This document shows positions 43,597 to 52,411 of a DNA stretch of 64,000 bases, piece by piece. Positions within the stretch are counted from its first letter, which is position 1, and every line of letters begins with the position of its first letter. Source of the DNA: Niallia circulans (lineage in GTDB: Bacteria; Bacillota; Bacilli; Bacillales; Cytobacillaceae); contig NZ_CP026031.1 in assembly GCF_003726095.1 (NCBI RefSeq), positions 248,001 through 312,000 of the forward strand, given 5' to 3'. The notes beneath the pieces are model-generated. The model was not told the origin of the DNA and did no database searches. It was given only the letters and a program-made list of their open reading frames with translations. Made by a program: the position numbers and the translations under genes.

Positions 43597-44254
43597 GCCA
43601 GGCAAAGGCAGGGCCAGGTATAGGTAGTCGGATTCTTAAATTATAGAGATAGGCAACAATCTGTGTGGATAACCATTGACAGATGAGGGCTTGTATCACA
43701 ATTTGCCAATCGATAATATAAGCAGTGATAACAAATATTACCCCATTTATCCAAAATAATGGTCTACCTGGATTAATATTTCTATATTTGGAGATGATTA
43801 AAGCAATAACTCCGATTCCGCCATTCGATACACCTTGCCTTAAAAGTATGCCAATTCCCGTACCGAGTACCAAGGATCCCATAAGCATATCTATCCACAC
43901 ATTGGAAAAGGGTGTACTGAAATAGGCTTGGGAAAGATTAACGGCTATTGAAGTGATCGTAATTCCAAATAATGTTCCAACTGCACTGCTGCCGCCTAAG
44001 AAATGGAGGGCAAAAAGGAGCATAGAAGAATTGATTATCCAAAGAATAATACTTAGGGGAATGTTGAAAAAATAATGAAAGAGAACAGTTAAACCGCCAG
44101 CTCCTCCAGAAGGGATAGAATTTGGAAAAAGGAATATACCCATTGCACATCCTTGTATAATCGCTCCAAGCAAAATGAAGGAGTATTGTCTACATATTCT
44201 TCTAAATCGATAAGGTGAATAAGTTACCGGCTTTTTTTTTCTCAAAAAAATCAT
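43586..44254 (-). CDS. YitT-family membrane protein
   Basis: A 222-residue protein with five to six helices and the YitT/DUF161 pattern (LFPNSIPSGGAGGLTVLFHYFFNIPLSI; LRQGVSNGGIGVIALIISKYRNINPGRPLFWIN). It lacks the C-terminal DUF2179 domain of longer members. Function unknown; thought of as a permease-like fold. Confidence 0.8.
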   Translation of the reverse strand: MIFLRKKKPVTYSPYRFRRICRQYSFILLGAIIQGCAMGIFLFPNSIPSGGAGGLTVLFHYFFNIPLSIILWIINSSMLLFALHFLGGSSAVGTLFGITITSIAVNLSQAYFSTPFSNVWIDMLMGSLVLGTGIGILLRQGVSNGGIGVIALIISKYRNINPGRPLFWINGVIFVITAYIIDWQIVIQALICQWLSTQIVAYLYNLRIRLPIPGPAFAWRKK

Positions 44255-44487
44255 CCCTCATTTAGTATGCATGTCCACTATAATAACAAGTGTATGCAGA
44301 ACCATGAAAAGGAATGACTTTTATTAGAGGAATGGGGAGTTTTTCTTCCAAGAGACTGTTCGCTTTAACTGATGGTCAGTTGATGGGGTATCTTGTTTAA
44401 AAAGGAGTATTAGGTTTATTCTGTTGCCATGCTAAAAAGAAAGAAGAAGACCAGACAAAAAAAGTTAGTCTCCTCCAATAACACTTA

Positions 44488-45282
44488 TTAATTTAGCTTT
44501 GGAATCGTTTTTAATGCTAAGTTTCGTTCCTCCTCAATCATTCGATGGGACTTTTCGTCGGTTGGATGGAGGATTTTTTTTAATATATCGTTTACTAAAG
44601 AGGCAAAAGCAGCATGATTTCGCTGGCGTGACTTTTCTAGAGTAATTGGTATATCTTGAGCAATAATGCCATCCTGAAGAACGATGACTCGATCAGCAAG
44701 TGCTACAGCCTCTTCGACATCATGTGTTACTAATAAGGAGGTAAATCCGTGGGTCATTTGAATATTTTCAATCATAGATTGCATTTCAAGACGGGTAAGA
44801 GCATCTAATGCTCCAAGGGGTTCATCAAGTAACAGCAACCTTGGTTTATGCATAAGAGACCGAGCTAATGCTACGCGCTGCTTCTGTCCGCCAGAAAGAT
44901 TTGCTGGCCATTCATCTTTCTTGTCTTCTAATCCAACATCACGCAAAACCTGAATAGCTTCCTCTCGGCGAATTCCTTTTACTCCTAATTTCACATTATC
45001 TAATACGCATTTCCATGGAAGCAAGCGTCCATCTTGGAACATCATGCATGCTTCCCTATTTAAACTATTTAAAGGTTTTCCGTCAATGAGTATTTCACCT
45101 TTAGTTGGTTTTTCTAACCCTGACAGTAAGCGAAGTAATGTACTTTTTCCACAGCCACTCTTCCCGACAATTGCAAGGAATTCGCCTTGATTTATTTTAA
45201 GATTTAGAGATTTTAAGACTTTGGTTTCATTGTAGCTTTTTTCGAGATTTTTAATTTCTAGATATATTTTTTCTTTACTCAT
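44488..45282 (-). CDS. ssuB: Sulfonate-type ABC transporter ATPase
   Basis: A 264-residue ATPase: Walker A GKSGCGKST, signature LSGGQKQRV, Walker B LLLLDEPLGALD, H-loop VTHDVEEA. SsuB/TauB-type length and neighbours. It is the last gene of ssuA-ssuC-ssuB. No sulfonate monooxygenase (ssuD) follows, so desulfonation would rely on genes elsewhere, or the substrate may differ. Confidence 0.87.
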   Translation of the reverse strand: MSKEKIYLEIKNLEKSYNETKVLKSLNLKINQGEFLAIVGKSGCGKSTLLRLLSGLEKPTKGEILIDGKPLNSLNREACMMFQDGRLLPWKCVLDNVKLGVKGIRREEAIQVLRDVGLEDKKDEWPANLSGGQKQRVALARSLMHKPRLLLLDEPLGALDALTRLEMQSMIENIQMTHGFTSLLVTHDVEEAVALADRVIVLQDGIIAQDIPITLEKSRQRNHAAFASLVNDILKKILHPTDEKSHRMIEEERNLALKTIPKLN

Positions 45283-45301
45283 CTTCCAATCCTCCTTTAC
45301 T

Positions 45302-46084
45302 TTAGGAATGTTTTTGGTAGCTAGGATGCCATTTAAGCCATCGTGTTTCCATAAAACGAGCGATTACATCGGAAAGTTTTCCAAGTAATGCATACAGGAG
45401 AATACTTAATACAATTACATCCATCCTCATAAATTCTCTTGCATTCATTGCCATATAACCAATCCCAGAAGTAGAGGATATTGTTTCTGCGACAATTAAA
45501 GTAATCCACATAATTCCTAATGAAAATCGTAAACCTACAAGAATGGAAGAAAGAGCGCCTGGAAATATAACGTTTAGGAAAAGAGAAAAGCCATTTAGCC
45601 CATACATTTTTCCCATTTCGATTAATCCTTTATCAACGGATTTAATACCATGATAGGTATTAAGGTAGACGGGGAATAAAACCCCTAAAGCTACAAGAAA
45701 TACTTTTGCTTCTTCTCCAATCCCAAACCAAAGAATGACTAATGGTATTAGAGCTAAATGGGGAATATTTCGTAACATTTGAATAGAGGTGTCAAGTAAT
45801 AGCTCTGTAAATCGGAATAAGCCGTTTAATAAACCTAATACAAATCCAATCGTACCACCGATCAGAAATCCAATAGACGCTCTCCATAAACTAATCCATA
45901 CATGATGAGTTAACTCTCCCGTTTGAAAGAGATTTATGGCAGCCAGATAGACATCCGATGGAGCGGGAAGTATTCGTGATGAAATAATCCCTGCCTTAAT
46001 AATCCATTGCCAGCCGATAAGCAATAAAATAGGAATGCCCCATGGCAATATTTTTTTTATGAAGTAGAGAGATGTTTTCTTCAC
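45302..46084 (-). CDS. ssuC: Sulfonate-type ABC transporter permease
   Basis: A 260-residue inner-membrane permease with six helices and the EAA-like motif (MGKMYGLNGFSLFLNVIFPGALSSILVGLRFSLG). Its ATG overlaps the stop of ssuA by 4 bases. Forms the channel for SsuA-bound substrate. Confidence 0.87.
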   Translation of the reverse strand: MKKTSLYFIKKILPWGIPILLLIGWQWIIKAGIISSRILPAPSDVYLAAINLFQTGELTHHVWISLWRASIGFLIGGTIGFVLGLLNGLFRFTELLLDTSIQMLRNIPHLALIPLVILWFGIGEEAKVFLVALGVLFPVYLNTYHGIKSVDKGLIEMGKMYGLNGFSLFLNVIFPGALSSILVGLRFSLGIMWITLIVAETISSTSGIGYMAMNAREFMRMDVIVLSILLYALLGKLSDVIARFMETRWLKWHPSYQKHS

Positions 46085-47082
46085 TTTTCCTCATCCTTTA
46101 AATCAATTGTATAAACGTTCTCATTCACCTTTACTTTCTTTGGTATAAGTTGGAGATTATAAAAGGTATCTGCAATTTCTTGCTGTTCTTTTATAATTGA
46201 ATCACTTATTTCTTCTACTCCATAAACTCTTCTTTCCACAGCCATTCTCATAGAGGCTTCATCAATACCCAAAATAGAGGAAAGCATTTTTGTTAAATCT
46301 TCTGGATGCTCATTTGCCCACTGACATGATTTTTGTATCTCTTCCATCACTACTTTAATAATATCCTCGTTTTCTTGAAGAAAGTCAGAGGAAGCTAGAA
46401 AGAAATCGCGGTCACTAGTTAGACCTTTTCCATTTACTAATAGTGTTGCATCAGCTTGTAACTGTGTATTTGCGGTAAAAGGATCCCACACAACCCATGC
46501 GTCAATTTCCTTTTTTTCAAAAGCAATTCTTGCGTCTCCAGGCGATAAGTAAGCAGGTTCTATGTCACTATAGCTTAAACCAGCTTTTTCTAATGCTTTT
46601 ACTAATAAATAATGGGAACTACTTCCCTTGGCAAAACCGATTTTTTTCCCTTTCAGGTCTTCTAATGTCTTGATGGAAGAATCATTTTTCACTAAAATGC
46701 CAGAGCCTTCAAACTTTGATTTTCCTGCCGCAACATACTGTAAGGCAGAATTAGATGCTTGAGCAAAGATTGGAGGAGAATCACCTGACCGACCAAAATC
46801 TATACTTCCGGCATTTAATGCTTCAAGTAAAGCCGGGCCTGCTTGAAATTCATACCATTCTACTTTATATCCAAGTGGTTCTAAACGATCTTCTAATGTA
46901 CCTAGCTCCTTCAAAATAAGGAGTGGTCCATTTTTTTGATAACCAATACGGAATACCTCATCATGGCTGCTATTCTCACCTGGCGGATTTGGTAATGAAC
47001 AAGCAGAAAGGAAAATGGTAGATAAAAGCAGCATACATCCTAAGATTAAAGCGACTGTTTTCTTTCTTATTCTTTTTTTCAT
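46081..47082 (-). CDS. ssuA: Sulfonate-type substrate-binding lipoprotein
   Basis: A 333-residue lipoprotein: signal with lipobox LSAC (FLSACSLPNPPGEN), then an SsuA/NrtA-type fold (FRIGYQKNGPLLILKE, VEWYEFQAGPALLEALNAGSIDFGRSGDSPPIFAQ, AWVVWDPFTA). The FGRSGDSPP segment and the WVVWDP loop are typical of aliphatic sulfonate-binding proteins. GAGGAGATG precedes the ATG. Confidence 0.87.
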   Translation of the reverse strand: MKKRIRKKTVALILGCMLLLSTIFLSACSLPNPPGENSSHDEVFRIGYQKNGPLLILKELGTLEDRLEPLGYKVEWYEFQAGPALLEALNAGSIDFGRSGDSPPIFAQASNSALQYVAAGKSKFEGSGILVKNDSSIKTLEDLKGKKIGFAKGSSSHYLLVKALEKAGLSYSDIEPAYLSPGDARIAFEKKEIDAWVVWDPFTANTQLQADATLLVNGKGLTSDRDFFLASSDFLQENEDIIKVVMEEIQKSCQWANEHPEDLTKMLSSILGIDEASMRMAVERRVYGVEEISDSIIKEQQEIADTFYNLQLIPKKVKVNENVYTIDLKDEEK

Positions 47083-47435
47083 ATAGAAGCATCATCTCCT
47101 CATACTTTTATTTTATTTGTCAGCTATGTTAAGGAAGCTTGTAGAAGATGATATTCTCTGCCATCAATCAATAGTTAGACATTAACGTACATATATTTTC
47201 TTTCTGTAAAGTTGACTGTTTCATCATCAAACCAACCTATTTTTAACATAGCATTTCCGCTTATACTGTCTGGATTTTAAGTTCTTTATAAACTATGCAA
47301 AGAAAATTATTAGGTACCTGTTTAGTTTTTTTTGAAGTCATTTCTTTTTTGTCTTACCAGATAGGGAATTTGGAATGAAGGGAAGGGAGTAGTTAACCAT
47401 TTATAGGGGGCCTCGGATAAAGACATTTTAGCATA
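47083..47435. other. Gap upstream of ssuA; no gene
   Basis: I see no coding sequence. I looked for an S-box or T-box leader on the minus strand, as often found before sulfur genes, and saw none. Promoter not assigned. Confidence 0.5.
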
Positions 47436-47437
47436 TA

Positions 47438-47466
47438 GAAAACAGCCTTAGATTACCTAAGGCTGT
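47438..47466 (-). terminator. Terminator of the spoVAF-like gene
   Basis: Perfect 10-bp stem ACAGCCTTAG (47442-47451) / CTAAGGCTGT (47457-47466), 5-nt loop, with a T-run on the minus strand. Confidence 0.82.
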
Positions 47467-47502
47467 AAGACCTTACAGATGCAGAAATTGCTGGGACGAT
47501 AA

Positions 47503-48963
47503 TTATCGATCAGGATCATTGGGATTTAAAATACGGGGACGGCGATTCTTTAAAGGAATTGGTGTTCTAACAAGAATATCTCTCATTGCACGGTAATTGA
47601 ATGGAATGAAAGGCCATAGATAGGGAACTCCAAATGATTTCATGTTTGCAAGGAAGATAATAAACAGAGCTACGCCAACGATATATCCAGGAACTTTAAA
47701 GATAGCGGTAGAAATTAACAGCACAATCCGGACAAGTCTGTTTGCTAAACCAAGCTCATAACTAGGTGTTGCAAAAGTTCCGATCGCAGCAATAGAGAAA
47801 TACAAAATAACTTCGTTTGAAAACAGCCCCACCTCTACTGCGACTTGTCCAATCATTAAGGCAGCCACAAGCCCTAATGCAGTGGCAAGCGATGTAGGTG
47901 TATGAATGGCGGCCATACGCAGCATATCCAGTCCAACTTCTATTAAAAGAAACTGAACAATTAAGGGAACCTGCCCTAATTCATTCGGTCCCAAAAACGA
48001 TAAAGATCCAGGCAATAGGCTTGGTTCTATACTCACTAAATACCACAAAGGTAATAAGAAAAGGGAAGCAAACACACCTAGGTAACGAACAAAGCGTAAA
48101 TAGGCACCTACAAGCGGATTGTTCCGATATTCTTCAGCATGCTGCAAATGATGCCAGAAAGTAACAGGTGTGATCATGGCAGACGGTGAGCCATCTACAA
48201 AAATACATACATGTCCTTCAAAAAGATGGATGGCCGTTGTATCAGGCCGTTCTGTATAACGTACTTTTGGGAAAGGGTTCCAGTTGTTTCCTGAAATAAA
48301 TTCCTCAATTGTTTTTTCCGCCATCGGTAATCCATCAGTATCAATATGGGACATCGCTTTCTTTAATTGCTCGACCATATCTGGATCTGCAATGTCACCA
48401 ATATAACAAATAACAATATCCGTTTTGGAACGACGCCCTACTTGCATAAATTCCATTCGCAGTGTCCGATCTCTGATTCTTCTTCTTGTCAGTGCTGTAT
48501 TAAACACAATTGTTTCTACAAAGCCATCTCGGGAACCGCGGACAACTCTCTCTGTATCAGGCTCTTGTGGTCCTCTGACAGGATAGGTTCTAGCATCAAT
48601 CAGCAGGACTTCGTCAATACCGTCGATAAGGAGTGCTGTTGGACCTGAGAGGACATTATCGACAACCTTATTCAGATCATCAACTGTGCTGATTTCTATA
48701 TAAGGTATATAGGTACTCAATAATTTCTTTAAAACATCTTTTCTTAATTCCTCTTTTTTTACTTTGGCAAGGAACTTCATAAGCAAATGTAATATATCAT
48801 CTTTTACTAATCCGTCTACAAGAAACATAGCCATTCGGATGCCAGCATATTCGACATCTAAATGGATCATGTCAAAGTTTTGTCCAACACCTAATTCTTC
48901 CTTTAGATATCCAACATTCTCATCCAAATGACTGGATACTTTTTTCTTACTTATATTTTCCAT
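47503..48963 (-). CDS. SpoVAF-like GerA-family spore germination protein
   Basis: A 486-residue GerA-family protein: a cytosolic N-terminal region (residues 1-270, with TALLIDGIDEVLLIDARTYPVRGPQEPDTERVVRGSRDGF in short blocks and NTALTRRRIRD), followed by five membrane helices (about 285-460) and the hydrophilic C-terminal tail. The overall layout and RGPQEPDTE, LGFVASLM-like segments match SpoVAF rather than GerAA. SpoVAF is normally the last but one gene of the spoVA operon and modulates germination; here it is alone with its own GAGGTGAG start and terminator. Confidence 0.86.
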   Translation of the reverse strand: MENISKKKVSSHLDENVGYLKEELGVGQNFDMIHLDVEYAGIRMAMFLVDGLVKDDILHLLMKFLAKVKKEELRKDVLKKLLSTYIPYIEISTVDDLNKVVDNVLSGPTALLIDGIDEVLLIDARTYPVRGPQEPDTERVVRGSRDGFVETIVFNTALTRRRIRDRTLRMEFMQVGRRSKTDIVICYIGDIADPDMVEQLKKAMSHIDTDGLPMAEKTIEEFISGNNWNPFPKVRYTERPDTTAIHLFEGHVCIFVDGSPSAMITPVTFWHHLQHAEEYRNNPLVGAYLRFVRYLGVFASLFLLPLWYLVSIEPSLLPGSLSFLGPNELGQVPLIVQFLLIEVGLDMLRMAAIHTPTSLATALGLVAALMIGQVAVEVGLFSNEVILYFSIAAIGTFATPSYELGLANRLVRIVLLISTAIFKVPGYIVGVALFIIFLANMKSFGVPYLWPFIPFNYRAMRDILVRTPIPLKNRRPRILNPNDPDR

Positions 48964-49282
48964 ATCTCACCTCATACTAAAAACGGTTGGGGAATGATTT
49001 TTCTTTTTTATGTACTATATTTCATAATAGACATAGAGAAGGAAAAAAATACCTCTGAAGTAAAAGGCCAATATTCCTTGATTAGAAACCAAAATAAAAA
49101 GGAATGAATGGCAAATCCTTCTATCACTATAAGGGTAAATAGGGTTCTTGTAATCTAGAATTATAGGAGCAGAAGGAATATATTGGGTAGGTGGAAGATG
49201 CAAAAAAAAATAGTTTATGATAATATGTATGAAAACGGTTAACAGATATATTAAATAATTTATGATTTTTCGGGTGGTAATT
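48964..49282. promoter_or_regulatory. Divergent gap spoVAF-like / lacI with an operator-like site
   Basis: TGAAAACGGTTAACA at 49230-49244 has the LacI-type CG centre and resembles both the cre consensus (13/15) and the operators at 50321-50451. It lies 38 bases before the lacI start, so autoregulation is plausible. I found no other element. Confidence 0.5.
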
Positions 49283-50254
49283 ATGAAAGTAAAATTAGAA
49301 GATGTAGCGGAGTTGGCAGGTGTTTCGCCAACGACGGTTTCACGTGTTTTGAATAATCGAGGATATATAAGTGCAAAAACAAGAGAAAAAGTAGAGCAAG
49401 CCATTAAGGATTTAAATTATTATCCTAATGATATAGCACGCTCTCTTTTTAAAAAACGGACCAATTTTATTGGCCTTATTTTGCCAACAATTAATAATCC
49501 CTTTTTTAGTGAATTAGCTTTATATATAGAGAATATATGCTCCAATCATGAGTTTAAAGTTATTCTCTGTAATAGTTTAGGACAAGTTGCTAAAGAAACT
49601 TCATATGCAGAGATGCTTATTAGGCATCAAGTAGATGGAATTATTGTTTGTTCCTATAATCGTGGAATTGAAATATATAAGAATTCTAACCTACCTATTG
49701 TCGCAATTGACCATTACTTATCACCAACAATTCCTGTAATAGGTTCTGACAACTATGAAGGTGGAAAATTGGCTATTCAACATTTACTTAACCAAGGTTG
49801 CAAAGCAATTGTTCATATAAATGGACCAAGTGAGTTAGAAACACCAACCCAAAATAGAAGAAAAGCCTATGAAGATCAAGTAGCTAATCCCATTACCTAT
49901 GAATTGAATAGCGTTTTTGATGAGGAAGCAACTGCGGAAACAATCAAAAGGATATTTATAGAACACCCTGAAACGGATGGGATTTTTGCTAGTGATGATT
50001 TAATCGCATCTACTTGTTTGAAAGTAGCGAGTGAACTAGGAATTCAGATTCCTAATCAATTAAAAGTTATAGGATATGATGGCACGCAAAGTGTAAGGAG
50101 GCTGTTACCTCAATTAACCACAATTAAACAACCAATTGAGGAAATTGCGCAATCAGCTGTATTAAGATTAATGGATATTATTAATGAAGTAAATAAGGAT
50201 GAAAGAATGGAAGTTATATTACCTGTTCAATTGCTAAAGAGTGAGACGGCCTAA
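49283..50254 (+). CDS. LacI-family regulator, probable fructan-locus repressor
   Basis: A 323-residue regulator with an N-terminal helix-turn-helix (MKVKLEDVAELAGVSPTTVSRVLNNRGYIS) and a periplasmic-binding-like effector domain (FIGLILPTINNPFFSEL, GIFASDDLIAS, VIGYDGTQSVRRLLPQLTTIKQP). Start ATG at 49283 after GGGTGGT; the ATG at 49262 would add residues before the HTH. It stands directly before the ABC/GH32 operon, whose promoter carries four copies of a LacI-type operator. Family ScrR/SacR-like repressors respond to fructose derivatives; the effector here is not known. Confidence 0.9.
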   Translation: MKVKLEDVAELAGVSPTTVSRVLNNRGYISAKTREKVEQAIKDLNYYPNDIARSLFKKRTNFIGLILPTINNPFFSELALYIENICSNHEFKVILCNSLGQVAKETSYAEMLIRHQVDGIIVCSYNRGIEIYKNSNLPIVAIDHYLSPTIPVIGSDNYEGGKLAIQHLLNQGCKAIVHINGPSELETPTQNRRKAYEDQVANPITYELNSVFDEEATAETIKRIFIEHPETDGIFASDDLIASTCLKVASELGIQIPNQLKVIGYDGTQSVRRLLPQLTTIKQPIEEIAQSAVLRLMDIINEVNKDERMEVILPVQLLKSETA

Positions 50255-50273
50255 TCTAATAGTTTCCTTTGAT

Positions 50274-50306
50274 AAAATATAATCTAAAAAATTAGATTGT
50301 ATTTTT
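50274..50306 (+). terminator. Terminator of lacI-family gene
   Basis: AATCTAA/TTAGATT around an AAAA loop extends outward with A-U and one G-U pair to a ~14-bp stem, followed by seven T residues. Confidence 0.8.
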
Positions 50307-50320
50307 TTGAAAATAAGTAA

Positions 50321-50451
50321 GTCAAGCGGTTGACACATCGAGTGAAAGCGTTTAAAATCAAATATATCAAGCGGTTGACATGAAAAAATATGAAAGCGGT
50401 TGATATACATAATTTGAGAAAGGAGATTTAGAAATATGTCAAGCGGTTGAC
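50321..50451 (+). promoter_or_regulatory. Four LacI-type operators in the fructan operon promoter
   Basis: GTCAAGCGGTTGAC or near copies occur at 50321-50334, 50366-50379 (ATCAA start), 50391-50404 (TGAAAGCGGTTGAT) and 50438-50451. All fit GTCAANCGNTTGAC, a LacI-family palindrome. Starts are 45, 25 and 47 bp apart. A cre-like site (GTGAAAGCGTTTAAA, 50342-50356) lies between the first two. The most downstream copy overlaps a mini-reading frame (ATG at 50436 to TGA at 50450) preceded by AAAGGAG. Confidence 0.85.
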
Positions 50452-50495
50452 ACTAAAATCATTCAACTTTTTTCTAAAGAAGGTGGCGAAATAAA

Positions 50496-51485
50496 ATGTC
50501 AGTTTCAGTACCTGAAACGAAAACAACTAATAAGAAGACTTCCCATAAAGTAAAAGGTGAATTTTTACCTGAGCACAAAAAAGAAAATTTTATTCAATAT
50601 TTCAAAAAGAATTATGCTTTGTATTTATTTTTAGTACCAGCCATCATTTTAACAATTGTATTTAAATATATCCCAATGTATGGGGCAATCATCGCTTTTA
50701 AGGATTTTAGTCCAATGAAGGGAATTATCGGCAGTGATTGGGTAGGTTTAACACACTTTAAAGATTTTTTAACTTCTCCCAATTTTAAAGAGATTTTTAT
50801 GAATACGCTTAAATTAAGTTTCTATGGTTTAATATTGGGTTTTCCAGTACCCATTATCTTAGCACTTAGTCTAAACCAAGTACGGCGAGCTGCTATCAAA
50901 AAAAATATCCAATTAATATTGTATGCACCAAATTTTATATCAGTTGTTGTCATTACAGGAATGTTATTTATCTTTATGTCACCTACAGGTCCAATAAATT
51001 CACTATTATCGGTATTTAACGATAAACCAGTTTCCTTTATGACAGAGCCTGAATATTTTAGATCCATTTATATTTTATCAGGAATATGGCAAGCGGCAGG
51101 CTGGTCATCGATTATTTATGTAGCAGCACTTGCGAATGTTGATCCTCAATTACATGATGCGGCAACAATCGATGGAGCAACACTATTGCAGAGGATAAGA
51201 CATATTGATCTTCCTACTCTAAAACCAATCATGGCAGTGTTGTTTATTCTAGGAGCAGGTGGGATTATGGCGATTGGATTTGAAAAGGCTTACTTAATGC
51301 AAACCTCTATGAATCTGCCAACTTCAGAGATTCTGCCGACTTATGTATATAAAGTAGGACTGCAGGCCGGGGATTATGCCTATTCAACAGCAGTAGGTTT
51401 GTTTAATTCTGTTATTAACGTAGTTTTATTGGTATTCGTGAATTTTGTAGTGAAGAAGTTAAATGAAGGCGAAGGGTTATATTAA
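50496..51485 (+). CDS. Oligosaccharide ABC transporter permease (LplB type)
   Basis: A 329-residue permease with a ~40-residue hydrophilic lead (TNKKTSHKVKGEFLPEHKKE), six membrane helices and the coupling EAA loop PQLHDAATIDGATLLQRIRHIDLPTL. The stretch YKYIPMYGAIIAFKDFSP-like is typical of LplB-family permeases for uronate or oligosaccharide import. First gene after the multi-operator promoter; GAAGGTGG precedes the ATG. ATPase is lacking in the operon. Confidence 0.9.
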   Translation: MSVSVPETKTTNKKTSHKVKGEFLPEHKKENFIQYFKKNYALYLFLVPAIILTIVFKYIPMYGAIIAFKDFSPMKGIIGSDWVGLTHFKDFLTSPNFKEIFMNTLKLSFYGLILGFPVPIILALSLNQVRRAAIKKNIQLILYAPNFISVVVITGMLFIFMSPTGPINSLLSVFNDKPVSFMTEPEYFRSIYILSGIWQAAGWSSIIYVAALANVDPQLHDAATIDGATLLQRIRHIDLPTLKPIMAVLFILGAGGIMAIGFEKAYLMQTSMNLPTSEILPTYVYKVGLQAGDYAYSTAVGLFNSVINVVLLVFVNFVVKKLNEGEGLY

Positions 51486-51502
51486 TAAAGGGGGGATAAT
51501 CA

Positions 51503-52381
51503 TTGAAGAACCATTCCAAAACAGATAAAATGCTTCTTTTTAGTAACAAAATAATTTTAATACTACTTGTTTTAATCGTGTTATTACCATTACTTTATAT
51601 TTTATTGGCTTCTTTTTTAGACCCCAATGTACTGCTTAGTAAAGGATTTTCCTTAAATCCATCTAATTGGAGTTTGGAAGGCTATAAACGGATTTTACAA
51701 GATGAATTAATGATAAAAGGATTTATCAATTCAGTCATCTATTCATTAGGTTTTACAATTGTCACAATTGTTATTACGATATTTGCTGCATATCCACTTT
51801 CTCTTGATGGATTTAAAGGAAAGAATATAATCATGGTTTTCTTTCTTATTACGATGTTCTTTAATGGCGGGTTGATTCCTACCTATTTAATAGTAAAGGA
51901 TTTAGGAATGCTTAATACCATTTGGTCGATTATTTTGCCTGGAGCAATTAGTGTCTGGAATATTATCCTAGCACGAACCTTTTTTAAAGGGCTTCCAAAA
52001 GAGCTGTTTGAGGCAGCAAAAATTGATGGTGCTTCTGAATTAAAAATATTTCTAAAAATAGTATTGCCTTTGTCTAAACCAATTATTTTTGTAATCGCTT
52101 TATATGCCTTTGTTGGGCAATGGAATTCCTACTTTGATGCAATGATTTATTTAGAGGACCAAGAATTACATCCATTGCAGTTAGTGTTACGTTCCATTCT
52201 GATTCAAAATCAAGTTCAGCCTGGAATGATTAATGATCAATTAGCAATGGCTGAGTTGAGTAAATTAGCGGAAAAAATAAAATATGCATCTATTGTTATT
52301 TCAAGTTTACCACTTCTAATTATGTATCCATTCTTCCAAAAATACTTTGAAAAAGGTGTTATGGTAGGATCTTTAAAATAA
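51503..52381 (+). CDS. Oligosaccharide ABC transporter permease (LplC/YtcP type)
   Basis: A 292-residue six-helix permease with the EAA loop PKELFEAAKIDGASELKIFLKI. It starts with TTG at 51503, eight bases after GGGGGGA; no ATG fits. Partner of the preceding permease. Followed by the binding lipoprotein 30 bases downstream. Confidence 0.9.
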   Translation: MKNHSKTDKMLLFSNKIILILLVLIVLLPLLYILLASFLDPNVLLSKGFSLNPSNWSLEGYKRILQDELMIKGFINSVIYSLGFTIVTIVITIFAAYPLSLDGFKGKNIIMVFFLITMFFNGGLIPTYLIVKDLGMLNTIWSIILPGAISVWNIILARTFFKGLPKELFEAAKIDGASELKIFLKIVLPLSKPIIFVIALYAFVGQWNSYFDAMIYLEDQELHPLQLVLRSILIQNQVQPGMINDQLAMAELSKLAEKIKYASIVISSLPLLIMYPFFQKYFEKGVMVGSLK

Positions 52382-52411
52382 TTTAAATAAAAGCATATGG
52401 AGGGTTCATTT

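Noticed and set aside
49015..49404. 129-codon minus-strand frame overlapping the lacI start
   Set aside because: Antisense to the helix-turn-helix coding sequence and without a ribosome site.
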